A DNA stretch of 64,000 nt from Mucilaginibacter sp. OK098. Its GTDB lineage: Bacteria > Bacteroidota > Bacteroidia > Sphingobacteriales > Sphingobacteriaceae. The stretch is from contig NZ_FRCM01000001.1 in assembly GCF_900142915.1 (NCBI RefSeq), forward strand, positions 434,001-498,000, given 5' to 3'. Each line of letters begins with the position of its first letter. Within the stretch, counting starts at the first letter, position 1. The position numbers and the translations under genes were made by a program. The notes under the pieces are model-generated. The model saw only the letters and a list, made by a program, of their open reading frames with translations, was not told the origin of the DNA and searched no databases. This document shows positions 24,308 to 32,293 of this stretch, piece by piece.

Positions 24308-26005
24308 ATGATAGACACTTTAAGTTTATATCACAGACAACAAGCCGGTACTCGTTTAGAACAGCTGGCCAGATCAATTGACCTCACCGAAAGCCAATAT
24401 CGCGACGCCATAGAGCGTTACGAAGCGGTTGGTCGCTTTTTAGCTGATCCATCAGGATCACTTGCAATCTATAATCCCAGACTTGTGCCACAGGGTTCTT
24501 TTCGGATCGGAACGGTAATTCGTCCCGATCACGAAGAATGTGAGTTTGATGTTGATACAACTTGCTGGTTGATGATTAACCTACCAGACAGCCAATACCG
24601 TATCAAGCAACTGATTGCTCACCGTTTGAACCAAAATGCTAATTATCAGCGTATGCTAAAAGAAAAGCATAGATGCTGGCGATTGATTTACAGCGAGGCG
24701 ACCCGGTTTCACCTGGACATTGTTCCGGCAGTTCCGGATGATTACCTTCAGTTCGTCAGGTTGGGTGTGCCCGAGGAATTCGCTAAGCACGCTATTAAAA
24801 TCACGGATGACCGTCATCCTCAGTATTATAATCGCACAACTGACTGGATGGGCAGTAACCCGGAAGGATATGCTTTATGGTTTTTAGAGGTTATGAAGGT
24901 GCAAGCACATCGGATTCGCACTGCACTTTCCGCCGAATTGAAAATGAGTCTGGATAAGATTCCTGAATACAAGATAAGAACTCCGTTACAACGTGGCGTT
25001 CAACTAATGAAACGACACCGAGATCAGAAATACGGTGATGATGATTTTAAACCCATTTCTGTCATTATTACTACGCTCGCTGCATTATCATATGCCGAAG
25101 TAGTCCGTTCTCTCAACTCCGACCTTTTCTTTGATATCATCTATCACATGGTAGAGAAGATGCCATCATTTATCGAAAACCGGGCTGGTGTCAAGTGGAT
25201 ACCGAATCCGGTAAATCCAAATGAGAATTTTGCAGATAAATGGGCTGCTAACAGTAAGCTTGAAAAGAAATTTTATGAGTGGCACGCATCGTTCATGGCT
25301 TTATTGCGTAATGATAAGCTTTCCAAAGGTTACCAGGATATAGCTTCAGCGTTAAAGTTATCTTTTGGCGAAAAAACCTTTAACAGAGCTTTTAGTCCGG
25401 ACTCGAACTTACATAATCCGGCTTCATCTTCGAAGTTGCGAGAAGCGGCCACTTTGCTTTCTGGGGGGATGGCTGCAACTAATCAGTCAGGTCATATAAC
25501 TAGCAGTTCGTCTGGTATGACGAATCAACCTCACCGTTTCCACTTTTCCCAACCGCCTTATATTCCTAAAAGAAGAGACCATAAGTATGGCGCGTTACGC
25601 TACCAGCAAACACTGATCGAGAAAAACTTTTCGTTCTTGAAATGTAAGATAGAAAACAAAGTTTTAAAATGTACCGGTTGGATCACCCCGCCAGGTGCAT
25701 TAAATGCTTACAAGCTGATGATTGAGTACGTTGTCGGTAAAGAACCTAAAACGACGATTATACATCCAGAAATACAGCCATCACACAAGATTCATATGTA
25801 TAGAGATCATAGTTTATGCCTCAGCTTTCCGCCGGATATGAAATGGACAGAGGCCAGTCGGGTCGCTGAACTCACCATTCCCTGGCTCGCAGAGTGGCTC
25901 GTATACTATGAATTATATCAGGTCAATGGAGGAATATGGGAAGGTCCTCAATCTCCGGCTCACTTAACTGAAGCAACCGTTAATGTAAATGTTGATTGTG
26001 ACTAA
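24308..26005 (+). CDS. CBASS CD-NTase fused to a C-terminal E2-like domain
   Basis: 565 residues. The nucleotidyltransferase core has Gly63-Ser64 in QGSFRIGTVIRP, the metal-binding Asp81 and Asp83 in EFDVDTTC and third Asp137 in FHLDIVPA, the pattern of cGAS/DncV-like synthases. After ~390 residues and a Ser/Pro-rich linker comes a region (about 420-555) like bacterial E2 enzymes of short type II CBASS: GWITPPGALNAYKLMIEYV, HPEIQPSHKIHMYRDHSLCLSF with candidate catalytic Cys504, and a tail IPWLAEWLVYYELYQVNGGIWEG. In known systems the E2 is a separate protein that modifies the CD-NTase. Here it is one polypeptide; the single-ORF join is directly seen, the domain call is by motif. Confidence 0.8.
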   Translation: MIDTLSLYHRQQAGTRLEQLARSIDLTESQYRDAIERYEAVGRFLADPSGSLAIYNPRLVPQGSFRIGTVIRPDHEECEFDVDTTCWLMINLPDSQYRIKQLIAHRLNQNANYQRMLKEKHRCWRLIYSEATRFHLDIVPAVPDDYLQFVRLGVPEEFAKHAIKITDDRHPQYYNRTTDWMGSNPEGYALWFLEVMKVQAHRIRTALSAELKMSLDKIPEYKIRTPLQRGVQLMKRHRDQKYGDDDFKPISVIITTLAALSYAEVVRSLNSDLFFDIIYHMVEKMPSFIENRAGVKWIPNPVNPNENFADKWAANSKLEKKFYEWHASFMALLRNDKLSKGYQDIASALKLSFGEKTFNRAFSPDSNLHNPASSSKLREAATLLSGGMAATNQSGHITSSSSGMTNQPHRFHFSQPPYIPKRRDHKYGALRYQQTLIEKNFSFLKCKIENKVLKCTGWITPPGALNAYKLMIEYVVGKEPKTTIIHPEIQPSHKIHMYRDHSLCLSFPPDMKWTEASRVAELTIPWLAEWLVYYELYQVNGGIWEGPQSPAHLTEATVNVNVDCD

Positions 26006-26046
26006 AAAAGGGGAGGCATATTTAAAAATCATGACCTCCCTTTTTA
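26005..26046. terminator. Bidirectional terminator after the CBASS operon
   Basis: GGGAGG (26011-26016) pairs with CCTCCC (26035-26040), flanked by A-run on the left and T-run on the right, so it can stop transcription from both the synthase gene and the convergent gene at 26109. Confidence 0.75.
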
Positions 26047-26108
26047 TTGTATCTGACTTAATATTATTTTTTTTTAACTACAGATTCTTATTTGATATCC
26101 CCCATTTA

Positions 26109-26465
26109 TTAATACTGCTGAAAACGTTGCGTAGCGTTAAGTAAACCATTGATGGCATACAAGAGGGTGTTTTCATCATTAGCACGCTCGGCATGCGTTG
26201 CATAAACCTGCACCTGATGTCTTTCTTCAGGGCTTAATTTCCATTTTAATACTTTTTCTACTGCTTTGGCTAAGTAAGTTTTGATCTTAACTATTTGTTT
26301 TTCGTAGTCCCTTGGTTTGCCATAGTGCCCTTGGTTAATGTGATCAAGTAGCAGAAATACACTGTTGTCGATTCCTTTTTTTAAATCGCGGCTGGTTTTG
26401 TACGCACGCATCATAAATGCCTGGTAGAGGAACGAATCCCCGTAACTGTTTTTTTGAGTTGTCAT
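26109..26465 (-). CDS. Small helical hypothetical protein
   Basis: 118 residues, opposite in direction to the CBASS genes. Mostly helical with many charged residues: YQAFMMRAYKTSRDLKKGID, VEKVLKWKLSPEERHQVQVYATHAER and ALLNATQRFQQY at the end. No signal or membrane segment. Proteins of this size are common accessory genes in this family of bacteria, but I recognise no function. It faces the CBASS terminator. Confidence 0.6.
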   Translation of the reverse strand: MTTQKNSYGDSFLYQAFMMRAYKTSRDLKKGIDNSVFLLLDHINQGHYGKPRDYEKQIVKIKTYLAKAVEKVLKWKLSPEERHQVQVYATHAERANDENTLLYAINGLLNATQRFQQY

Positions 26466-26809
26466 TTTTATTTAAATTATTTTAAGTGAAACTATAAGTT
26501 ATCCGGCTTGCCGTAAACGACACAGACGGTTGACTAAAAGTAGTGTGCAACTTGGTTGTAATAAAGGACAGCTTTTTTCAAACTTTTGCGCAGTTTGATG
26601 AATGCTCTCAATTACATTGCAGCGTCAAACGGTTTGAAAATAAAAAATATACAAAATCAAAAAAACGACACGGAGTGTTTTGGGTTAAAATTATTGAATA
26701 TCAGATAGTTGTAAAGTCAAACCTGTAACAGTTGACATTTATAGCTGTTAGAAGATTTCAGCTTTGTAAAAGAAATCTGATTAGGAAATGATTTAAATCG
26801 CAAGAATAA
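26466..26809. other. Intergenic region, no gene supported
   Basis: 344 AT-rich bases between two minus-strand genes. A 61-codon plus-strand frame at 26543 has no plausible start site or recognisable motif and is treated as chance. No strong hairpin or promoter element was found. Confidence 0.4.
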
Positions 26810-28003
26810 TTAACCCGGAAAATGAAATAACATAAATTCAATCCATATGCTACTGCTCGAATCGCCGGTTAGCGACATTTCATAGGCAAATGAGGTAGGG
26901 TGGGTTGCACCAACAAATCGTTTGAAATTGGGGTGACGATTGACAAATAATGAGACAACTTCGATCGCTTTGCTAAAATCTGGTTGTTTAACAAAAATCA
27001 TTAGTGCTGTTTTTGTATCCCGCCAGGTCAGGTATCCCAGCAATTGGTCAATAGCTTCAAAAAGTTTTTTCTGTCCTTTCCATATTTTGCATTCCGCAAC
27101 AAACACATTGGTACCATCTCCCGCATATTTTAGGAGAATATCAGTTTTGCCTTTTTTGTTAAATGCTTCACCTGAACCGGTGGTTGATTCGTAACGGGTT
27201 TCCAGAAATAGTAGAAAAATATCACGAAGATCTTCCTCGTGTTTCCCAAGATAGAGTGATGGCTTACGTTCCATAGCCTGTCCGGCATGATAAAGTACTT
27301 CCCGGATATCATTATAGACTTTTGACTCCAGAACAGGGATGGTTATGCCATTTATGCGCTCTGCTGAAGGTAATGGAACGGCTTTACGTTTGACCGGCGA
27401 TGGCGTCAGAAATTCATTTGATCGTGGATTAATGTTTAGTCCGATTTGTCTTCTGAATGCGATTTGTTTGTTAAGTTCTGTTTCTTTATTCCGAAGAAGA
27501 CCGTCTATAAAATCATATAAATCGTCATTAAAAAGTTCAGCCTGGTTATTGATTCTTTCCAGATTTTTGCTGATCTCCGTTACAAAAGCATTTAACTCCT
27601 GTTCGTATTTCTGAGCAGTTTCTTCCGCTATTTCTACATAAACTACAATGATATCCTTGTAGAGTATATGTCGGTGCCGGGTAAAAACGCGATCGTAAGG
27701 AACCGGTTTACAGTTAAATAATTCTTTGTCCCCTTTATAAGGTATGGTCACTTTAATTTCGAAAACTTTTTCAACCCATGTATTTTCCAATAGTCTTCTG
27801 GGGACATTTTTGATTGTAGATGTACTTGGAGTTGGGGGCTGCAACTGTATGGGACGGGTTTTATATTTGTTTTTTAAGTTTTCGATGAATGAAAGCCGAT
27901 CGTCAGGCGGAGAATTTAGGGCATTAATTTGTTCGCGTATAGCAGATTTTAAATTTTTAAAATGATCTTGTAGAGATAATTGGGGATTGATTTGTTCAGG
28001 CAT
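26810..28003 (-). CDS. PD-(D/E)XK-type nuclease-like protein, putative defence
   Basis: 397 residues; ATG at 28003 (MPEQINPQLSL) preferred to a TTG nine codons upstream. The C-terminal third has the PD-(D/E)XK arrangement: GEAFNKKGKTDILLKY, then FVAECKIWKG, i.e. Asp in KTDI and Glu-x-Lys in ECK. It is followed by FEAIDQLLGYLTWRDTKTALMIF. The N-terminal two thirds have charged helices and a beta segment (VEKVFEIKVTIPYKGDKELF). Likely a nuclease or a protein that uses this fold to bind DNA. No partner gene is obvious. The neighbouring CBASS and ATPase genes make a defence role reasonable, but this is inference. Confidence 0.7.
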   Translation of the reverse strand: MPEQINPQLSLQDHFKNLKSAIREQINALNSPPDDRLSFIENLKNKYKTRPIQLQPPTPSTSTIKNVPRRLLENTWVEKVFEIKVTIPYKGDKELFNCKPVPYDRVFTRHRHILYKDIIVVYVEIAEETAQKYEQELNAFVTEISKNLERINNQAELFNDDLYDFIDGLLRNKETELNKQIAFRRQIGLNINPRSNEFLTPSPVKRKAVPLPSAERINGITIPVLESKVYNDIREVLYHAGQAMERKPSLYLGKHEEDLRDIFLLFLETRYESTTGSGEAFNKKGKTDILLKYAGDGTNVFVAECKIWKGQKKLFEAIDQLLGYLTWRDTKTALMIFVKQPDFSKAIEVVSLFVNRHPNFKRFVGATHPTSFAYEMSLTGDSSSSIWIEFMLFHFPG

Positions 28004-28079
28004 ACACAAAACTAAAAATATTTTAGCCAAATTAATTGAATGCGATTAGGACTCAATTTTCGATATTCAAGTTAAAGCA

Positions 28080-28481
28080 TTATATATCTGCCTGCTCGAT
28101 TTTTCTTACCAGAAGTATTTTGCCGCTTTCTGTAGCCAGCCAACCATAGTCAAATACATAGTGGTAAATATCGCCTTTCTGCGTTTGATAGATACTTGTG
28201 AAAAATTTAAAGCTGAACCCTCGTTCGATCAGCTCTTGTCGTGACACGAGCCGGTTATCCGAACCGTCGTTGTATCGCTCCAGAATTTTATGATTGCGTC
28301 GGATAACGTTGATCACTTGCCGGATAAACGGTGGTTCAATACTTTTTTCGAATAATCGCTTTTTTCGATTGTAATCATTTCGGCAAAGGTCATTGCAGAA
28401 GCGCTGATCGATCCGGCCGTGCAATCCCTTACCGCACTCTTCGCATTTGCGATCATTTTCTTCAGGAGTCAGACGTATCAT
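28080..28481 (-). CDS. Zinc-ribbon hypothetical protein
   Basis: 133 residues. The N-terminus has a CxxC-x11-CxxxC-type zinc ribbon (KCEECGKGLHGRIDQRFCNDLCRNDYNRKKR). The C-terminal part YQTQKGDIYHYVFDYGWLATESGKILLVRK is beta-rich. Proteins of this kind are common single genes in Sphingobacteriaceae; their function is not known to me. It lies upstream of and in the same direction as the nuclease-like gene, ~75 bases away, and may share its transcript. Confidence 0.65.
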   Translation of the reverse strand: MIRLTPEENDRKCEECGKGLHGRIDQRFCNDLCRNDYNRKKRLFEKSIEPPFIRQVINVIRRNHKILERYNDGSDNRLVSRQELIERGFSFKFFTSIYQTQKGDIYHYVFDYGWLATESGKILLVRKIEQADI

Positions 28482-28609
28482 TTTTATGCAGTTAGTTGAC
28501 AGTTAAATACATATCCGATCTATAAACGGTTATATCGGGTGTTTGTGTTTTTTTACCGGATAATTCTGGTAGTGGCTTTCAGTTTTGCAGGAACTAAAAG
28601 AGGCAAATC

Positions 28610-29224
28610 ATGGATAGGGAAAATAAAAGCAGGAACACCCAAGACAGGGAAATCATTGCTACGGAAAGTTTTACAAATGGAAACAAGATCTATTTTTTTG
28701 ACTACATGCAGGCTGTCAATGGCAGTGATTTCATAAAGATCAGCCGTAGCGATCATCTGCCGCAAGGAGGATATGATAAGAACGGCATAGTGTTTTTTGA
28801 AGAAGATTTTGAATTTCTATTAGAAGCCATGTCCTCCTTGTTCCGTACAGCAGGCTACCAGCGTGCAGCCATTGATACCACGGGACGCAAAGCCGAAGGC
28901 GAACGCACTACCGGTATCAAGAGCTGGGATCCTGACTGCCGGCCGCGTGAGAAATTAATGGGCTCGGGGCGCGAAGCCATGGCAGATGCGGAACTCATAG
29001 CTATACTCATTTCTTCAGGTTCACCCAGGGAAACGGCGGTGGAATTGGCGGGTCGTATCCTTGCGAGTGTTGATTTCAGTTTGTTACGATTAAGTTGGTT
29101 GAATGTAGAAGAACTTTGCATGTTCAAAGGCATGGGACATGCGAAGAGCACTGCCATCATTGCGGCGATGGAACTATCGGCCAGGTTGGCGGAAGAAAAG
29201 ATACTGTTAGGGGAGTCGAAGTAG
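28610..29224 (+). CDS. Fusion of PUR-type (DUF3276) domain with RadC N-terminal domain
   Basis: 204 residues from ATG 28610 (GAGG ten bases upstream). Residues ~12-85 match the small PUR-alpha-like DNA/RNA-binding domain of Bacteroidota (DREIIATESFTNGNKIYFFDYM, then KISRSDHLPQGGY and EDFEFLLEAMSSLF). Residues ~103-200 match the helical N-terminus of RadC/UPF0758: IKSWDPDCRPREKLMGSG, DAELIAILISSGS, FKGMGHAKSTAIIAAMEL. The RadC JAB/MPN metalloprotease domain is absent; the stop is clean and no JAB motif is seen downstream. Two nucleic-acid-related parts in one protein suggest DNA binding on an accessory element. Alternatively it is a shortened RadC that acquired a new N-terminus. Confidence 0.75.
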   Translation: MDRENKSRNTQDREIIATESFTNGNKIYFFDYMQAVNGSDFIKISRSDHLPQGGYDKNGIVFFEEDFEFLLEAMSSLFRTAGYQRAAIDTTGRKAEGERTTGIKSWDPDCRPREKLMGSGREAMADAELIAILISSGSPRETAVELAGRILASVDFSLLRLSWLNVEELCMFKGMGHAKSTAIIAAMELSARLAEEKILLGESK

Positions 29225-29759
29225 GAAGTGGTCAGCCGGGCCTGTCGCGCTTCTTTACGATTTTCAAAGTGCGCAGGTCCAGCCGCTTCCGTTGTCAGCC
29301 GCTTCCCTGCGGTTTAAAACACCGGGTGTCCCGTGCCGCCGCATGCGCGCTGCCCGGATCACCCGGATTTTTTGCGGTCACTTGATAATGTTTTTTTAAG
29401 TGCTGTTTTACGCTTTCCCATTCTCTCCACGGGCTTTTTGAGTACAAATTTCTAAAGAGTCGGTCAGATCGCCAAGACCGTGCCCTGCGGGTTTTTGAAA
29501 AAAAATCTCCACACCCCGCTGCGCGGGGGTCGTATTTTTTTCCAAAAAGTCTTGTCGTTCTGCCCGCCTCTGTTAGGTGAGGCTGTCATCAAAAAGCCAC
29601 CGAGGCGTAGCCGAGGGTGACTTAAAAAAGAGAATTATTTAGACAGCGAACCATGAACACGAAGAATTGCAGGGCACCGCCACGGCGCAGAGTCCACAGA
29701 CCGAAGAACCGAAGCACAGCGAACAGTAATTATTAAAAACACATTAAAATTTAGAAATC
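29225..29759. other. Structured non-coding region
   Basis: 535 bases without a supportable gene. A large imperfect palindrome spans about 29493-29550, with CTTTTTGG-like and AAAAAAAT/ATTTTTTT arms around a GC-rich core ACCCCGC...GCGGGGGT (29513-29530). It ends with a T-run and could be a terminator, a replication or transfer origin, or a small RNA. The last ~60 bases are AT-rich and lead into the next gene. Confidence 0.4.
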
Positions 29760-30323
29760 ATGAAAACAGAAATAATTGATAAGGCCACCAATTTAAACGG
29801 TGCAGAAAAGAAAGATAACAAAGCCGCTTTTGTAAATGCTAATCCTGTAAATAAGGACAGTAAGCCACAACCCGAAACCGCCAAGCCTGCCGAGGTGAAG
29901 ACCGAAGCGCCAAAGGCAGACGCACCCAAGGCGGAGGCGGTTAAAACGGATGCGCCGAAAACCGAAGCACCGAAAGCAGAGGTTGCCCCGGTTGCGGAAG
30001 CTAAGCCCGAACCGAAAAAGATCGTGCTGAATTTAGAAGGTACTTTAAAGTTCATCGAGGAAATGCACCGCAAGGCGAAACAGCGCACGAAGTTGCAGGA
30101 CACCATTAAAAATCTGGACGATTTCGAGGTGGAGTTAAGGGATGAAGCGGACACGACCGACACCAATTATTACAGTGGCTGTGTGCTGACCATCGAGGAT
30201 GATAACCGCAGGAAGTTTGAAACCAAGAACCCGACCATTATTTGGACGGTAGCGCAGTTGGTAAATAATATGTGCGTGGAAAAACTGGCCGAGATCGAGG
30301 CGGGTATTGTGATACCGCAATAA
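29760..30323 (+). CDS. Lys/Pro/Ala-rich accessory protein with conserved C-terminal domain
   Basis: 187 residues. The first ~85 are low complexity: repeated blocks such as KTEAPKADAPKAE and KTDAPKTEAPKAE. The remaining ~100 residues form a compact domain: IVLNLEGTLKFIEEMHRKAKQRTKL, DDFEVELRDEADTTDTNYYSGCVLTI and IWTVAQLVNNMCVEKLAEIEAGIVIPQ. It is a frequent cargo-type protein of Bacteroidota mobile elements; the function is unknown to me. It is followed by a 12-base-pair hairpin terminator. Confidence 0.65.
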   Translation: MKTEIIDKATNLNGAEKKDNKAAFVNANPVNKDSKPQPETAKPAEVKTEAPKADAPKAEAVKTDAPKTEAPKAEVAPVAEAKPEPKKIVLNLEGTLKFIEEMHRKAKQRTKLQDTIKNLDDFEVELRDEADTTDTNYYSGCVLTIEDDNRRKFETKNPTIIWTVAQLVNNMCVEKLAEIEAGIVIPQ

Positions 30324-30338
30324 TCTTTTAAAAATGGT

Positions 30339-30371
30339 AACGCCCCCGATAATGGAAGCATCGGGGGCGTT
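30339..30371 (+). terminator. Perfect 12-bp hairpin terminator
   Basis: AACGCCCCCGAT pairs exactly with ATCGGGGGCGTT around a nine-base loop, 15 bases after the preceding stop. The trailing T-run is weak (TGTTT), so a processing or attachment role is also conceivable. Confidence 0.6.
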
Positions 30372-30405
30372 GTTTAAGACAATTTCTAATCTTAAAGCTA
30401 CAGCA

Positions 30406-30570
30406 ATGTTAGAACTATTTATCGAATTAACCAACCAAATATTTTGGGAGGGTTACGCACAGCAACTGGCACAGGAGCAACCCGCACTATACCAGTACGA
30501 ACTGGCAGAGTTTATTCAAACTATAACGCTTAGGTTATGGATGATACAATTTTTTTATTGGTCAAGGTAA
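30406..30570 (+). CDS. Small hypothetical protein (54 residues)
   Basis: ATG 30406 gives MLELFIELTNQIFWEGYAQQLAQEQPALY..., a helical acidic peptide ending near RLWMIQFFYWSR. An upstream in-frame start at 30334 would run through the terminator hairpin and is rejected. It overlaps the next small gene by 34 bases in another frame. The overlap of two small genes ahead of the DUF932 gene suggests one compact operon. Function unknown. Confidence 0.45.
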   Translation: MLELFIELTNQIFWEGYAQQLAQEQPALYQYELAEFIQTITLRLWMIQFFYWSR

Positions 30571-30704
30571 CGATAGCGACCACGCACCGCAATGTGCATG
30601 AAGCTATTACGGAGTTGCAACAGCAATCCACCTGTACCATCAGAAACACCCGAAAAGTGCGGGTAAAGAAAACAGAGTTTATGGACTACAAACTAAAATT
30701 TTAA
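30537..30704 (+). CDS. Small basic hypothetical protein (55 residues)
   Basis: ATG 30537 encodes MDDTIFLLVKVTIATTHRN, then HEAITELQQQSTCTIRNTRKVRVKKTEFMDYKLKF. The beta-alpha-beta pattern of alternating hydrophobics looks like a real folded protein and the stop is four bases before the DUF932 start. It begins inside the previous small ORF. Short proteins of this kind accompany DUF932 genes on Bacteroidota elements as far as I recall; function unknown. Confidence 0.5.
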   Translation: MDDTIFLLVKVTIATTHRNVHEAITELQQQSTCTIRNTRKVRVKKTEFMDYKLKF

Positions 30705-30708
30705 AGAA

Positions 30709-31746
30709 ATGGCACACAATCTTAATTATAACGAGCAGACGCAGAAACATAGTTTTATGAGCGTAAAGGAAAAGGCCTGGCATGGTTTGGGGCAGGTCAT
30801 TGAGCAATACCCGACAAGTGCGGAAGCCTTGATACAGGCGGGGTTAAATTTCGAGGTATTGAAACGCCCGAATATCCACCCGCTACCGAGCGGGGTTAAT
30901 ATTATTTCCGAGAACAGTTATTTTACTTTCCGCACGGATACCGAGGCGGTTTTAGGTGATAAAATTGGCAGGGATTACGAAGTGGTACAGAATACCGAGG
31001 CGTTCAGTTTTTTTGATAGCATCGTAGGTGGTAAGGATGGTATTTTATACGAAACTGCCGGGGCGTTAGGGCAGGGGGAAATTATTTTTATTACGGCAAA
31101 ACTGCCCGATTATATCCGTGTCGGGCGCAATGATTGCATTGAAAAGTATTTATTCCTAACTTCATCACATGACGGAACAGGCAGTATAAATATTGCCTTT
31201 ACTCCTGTGCGTGTGGTTTGTCAAAATACCTTAAATGCCGCTTTGCGTAATCAAACGAACTGTATTAAGATACGCCATACGGCCAGCGCAGGGGATAAGC
31301 TGAAAGAGGCTTATAAAATGTTAGGTATCTCTAACCAGTTATCGGTGGAGTTGGAAGCCATTTATAATCGATGGTCAAGGGTGAGGATCAGCGACCCTGA
31401 GGTCAAAAAGCTGATACAGTTAGCCATGATCCCTAATAAGGAGGTTTACGAAAAACTGAAAATGGGTAAGGGAGATGAGTTAAGCAGTCATTTTACCAAT
31501 ATGGTAAGCAGCGTTTTTGATTACGCCATGACCAGCCCGACCCAGCAGGAGGAAACTACGAAAGGTACTTTGTTTGGTGCCTACAATGCCGTTACCGGCT
31601 ATTTTCAGAATGTCCGCAATTTTAAGACGGAGGAAAGCAAGTTCAAATCCATTATGTACGGCACGGGTTTCGACCGTGCGCAAACCGCTTTTAACCTGTG
31701 CAATGATTTTGCGAAGGAGGGAAGCAGCGCATTGCTATTAAACTGA
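30709..31746 (+). CDS. DUF932-domain plasmid/phage-like protein
   Basis: 345 residues. The opening AHNLNYNEQTQKHSFMSVKEKAWHGLGQVIEQYPTSAEALIQAG is the signature of DUF932/TIGR03299 phage-plasmid primase-region proteins. Further conserved features are DIYxVVQN-like YEVVQNTEAFSFFD, ITAKLPDYIRVG, YLFLTSSHDGTGSINIAFTPVRVVCQNTLNAAL and RHTASAGDKLKEAYKML. Often found on plasmids, phages and ICEs; the molecular role is not established. Start ATG 30709 is four bases after the small upstream gene. Confidence 0.88.
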   Translation: MAHNLNYNEQTQKHSFMSVKEKAWHGLGQVIEQYPTSAEALIQAGLNFEVLKRPNIHPLPSGVNIISENSYFTFRTDTEAVLGDKIGRDYEVVQNTEAFSFFDSIVGGKDGILYETAGALGQGEIIFITAKLPDYIRVGRNDCIEKYLFLTSSHDGTGSINIAFTPVRVVCQNTLNAALRNQTNCIKIRHTASAGDKLKEAYKMLGISNQLSVELEAIYNRWSRVRISDPEVKKLIQLAMIPNKEVYEKLKMGKGDELSSHFTNMVSSVFDYAMTSPTQQEETTKGTLFGAYNAVTGYFQNVRNFKTEESKFKSIMYGTGFDRAQTAFNLCNDFAKEGSSALLLN

Positions 31747-31755
31747 ATTTTTAAC

Positions 31756-31776
31756 GGGGGAGCAATCCCCCTTTTA
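31756..31776 (+). terminator. Hairpin after the DUF932 gene
   Basis: GGGGGA-GCAA-TCCCCC followed by TTTT, ten bases after the DUF932 stop. It precedes the next gene by only ~14 bases, so it may partially terminate or sit in the next leader. Confidence 0.65.
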
Positions 31777-31789
31777 ATTTTTAAAGAAG

Positions 31790-32293
31790 ATGGAATTTAA
31801 GTCAGTAAACCCCGATCAAAAGTATTCAAAGATCACTTATGATGGAACACATACGTTGGTTAATGTGGAGGACGTTTCAGGGGAAACCATAGCGCAGGTA
31901 ATGCAGTTATGCGATTACCACCACCTGAATACAAATGCAGGTTTTAAATGCAAACGATTTTATTATCTGCGTGGTGTACGAAACCAATGCCCTTATAACG
32001 AGGTATTAGTCGGCTTTTTAGAAACCGAAATTTTGCCAGTTGAATTATTTGAAATTGTGCATTGCCTCTCTTTTTGGAATCAGGAAGCACAAAAGATGTT
32101 TGCCATGAATGCCGATAAAGGGGAAAACCTGCAACAGTTTGTTTTGCGGTGTATCGCCGCTGATTGCAGGGCGTTTGTACAACCTTGCGCCGACCGTTTT
32201 ATAACAGGTCGGGATGCGCAACAGGTTTGGGTTTCGGATAAGGAAACGGAAGAACGGATTTTATTAATTCAATTTATGGAGGAAAAAGGATGA
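31790..32293 (+). CDS. Hypothetical accessory protein (167 residues)
   Basis: Starts MEFKSVNPDQKYSKITYDGTHTLVNVEDVSGETIAQVMQLCDYH. It has a Cys/aromatic-rich middle (GFKCKRFYYLRGVRNQCPYNEV) and helical C-terminus (LQQFVLRCIAADCRAFVQPCADRF). Seven Cys residues are present, but no clear zinc motif. It is coupled by ATGA to a 49-residue gene. A typical mobile-element cargo gene with no recognised function. Confidence 0.55.
   Translation: MEFKSVNPDQKYSKITYDGTHTLVNVEDVSGETIAQVMQLCDYHHLNTNAGFKCKRFYYLRGVRNQCPYNEVLVGFLETEILPVELFEIVHCLSFWNQEAQKMFAMNADKGENLQQFVLRCIAADCRAFVQPCADRFITGRDAQQVWVSDKETEERILLIQFMEEKG

Noticed and set aside
26543..26728. 61-codon plus-strand frame
   Set aside because: Lys/Asn/Phe-rich chance-like sequence in AT-rich DNA, no ribosome site or family pattern.
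29095..29385. 96-codon frame downstream of and overlapping the PUR/RadC gene as a JAB continuation
   Set aside because: It has no JAB (HxH...SxxD) motif and reads as GC-rich chance sequence.
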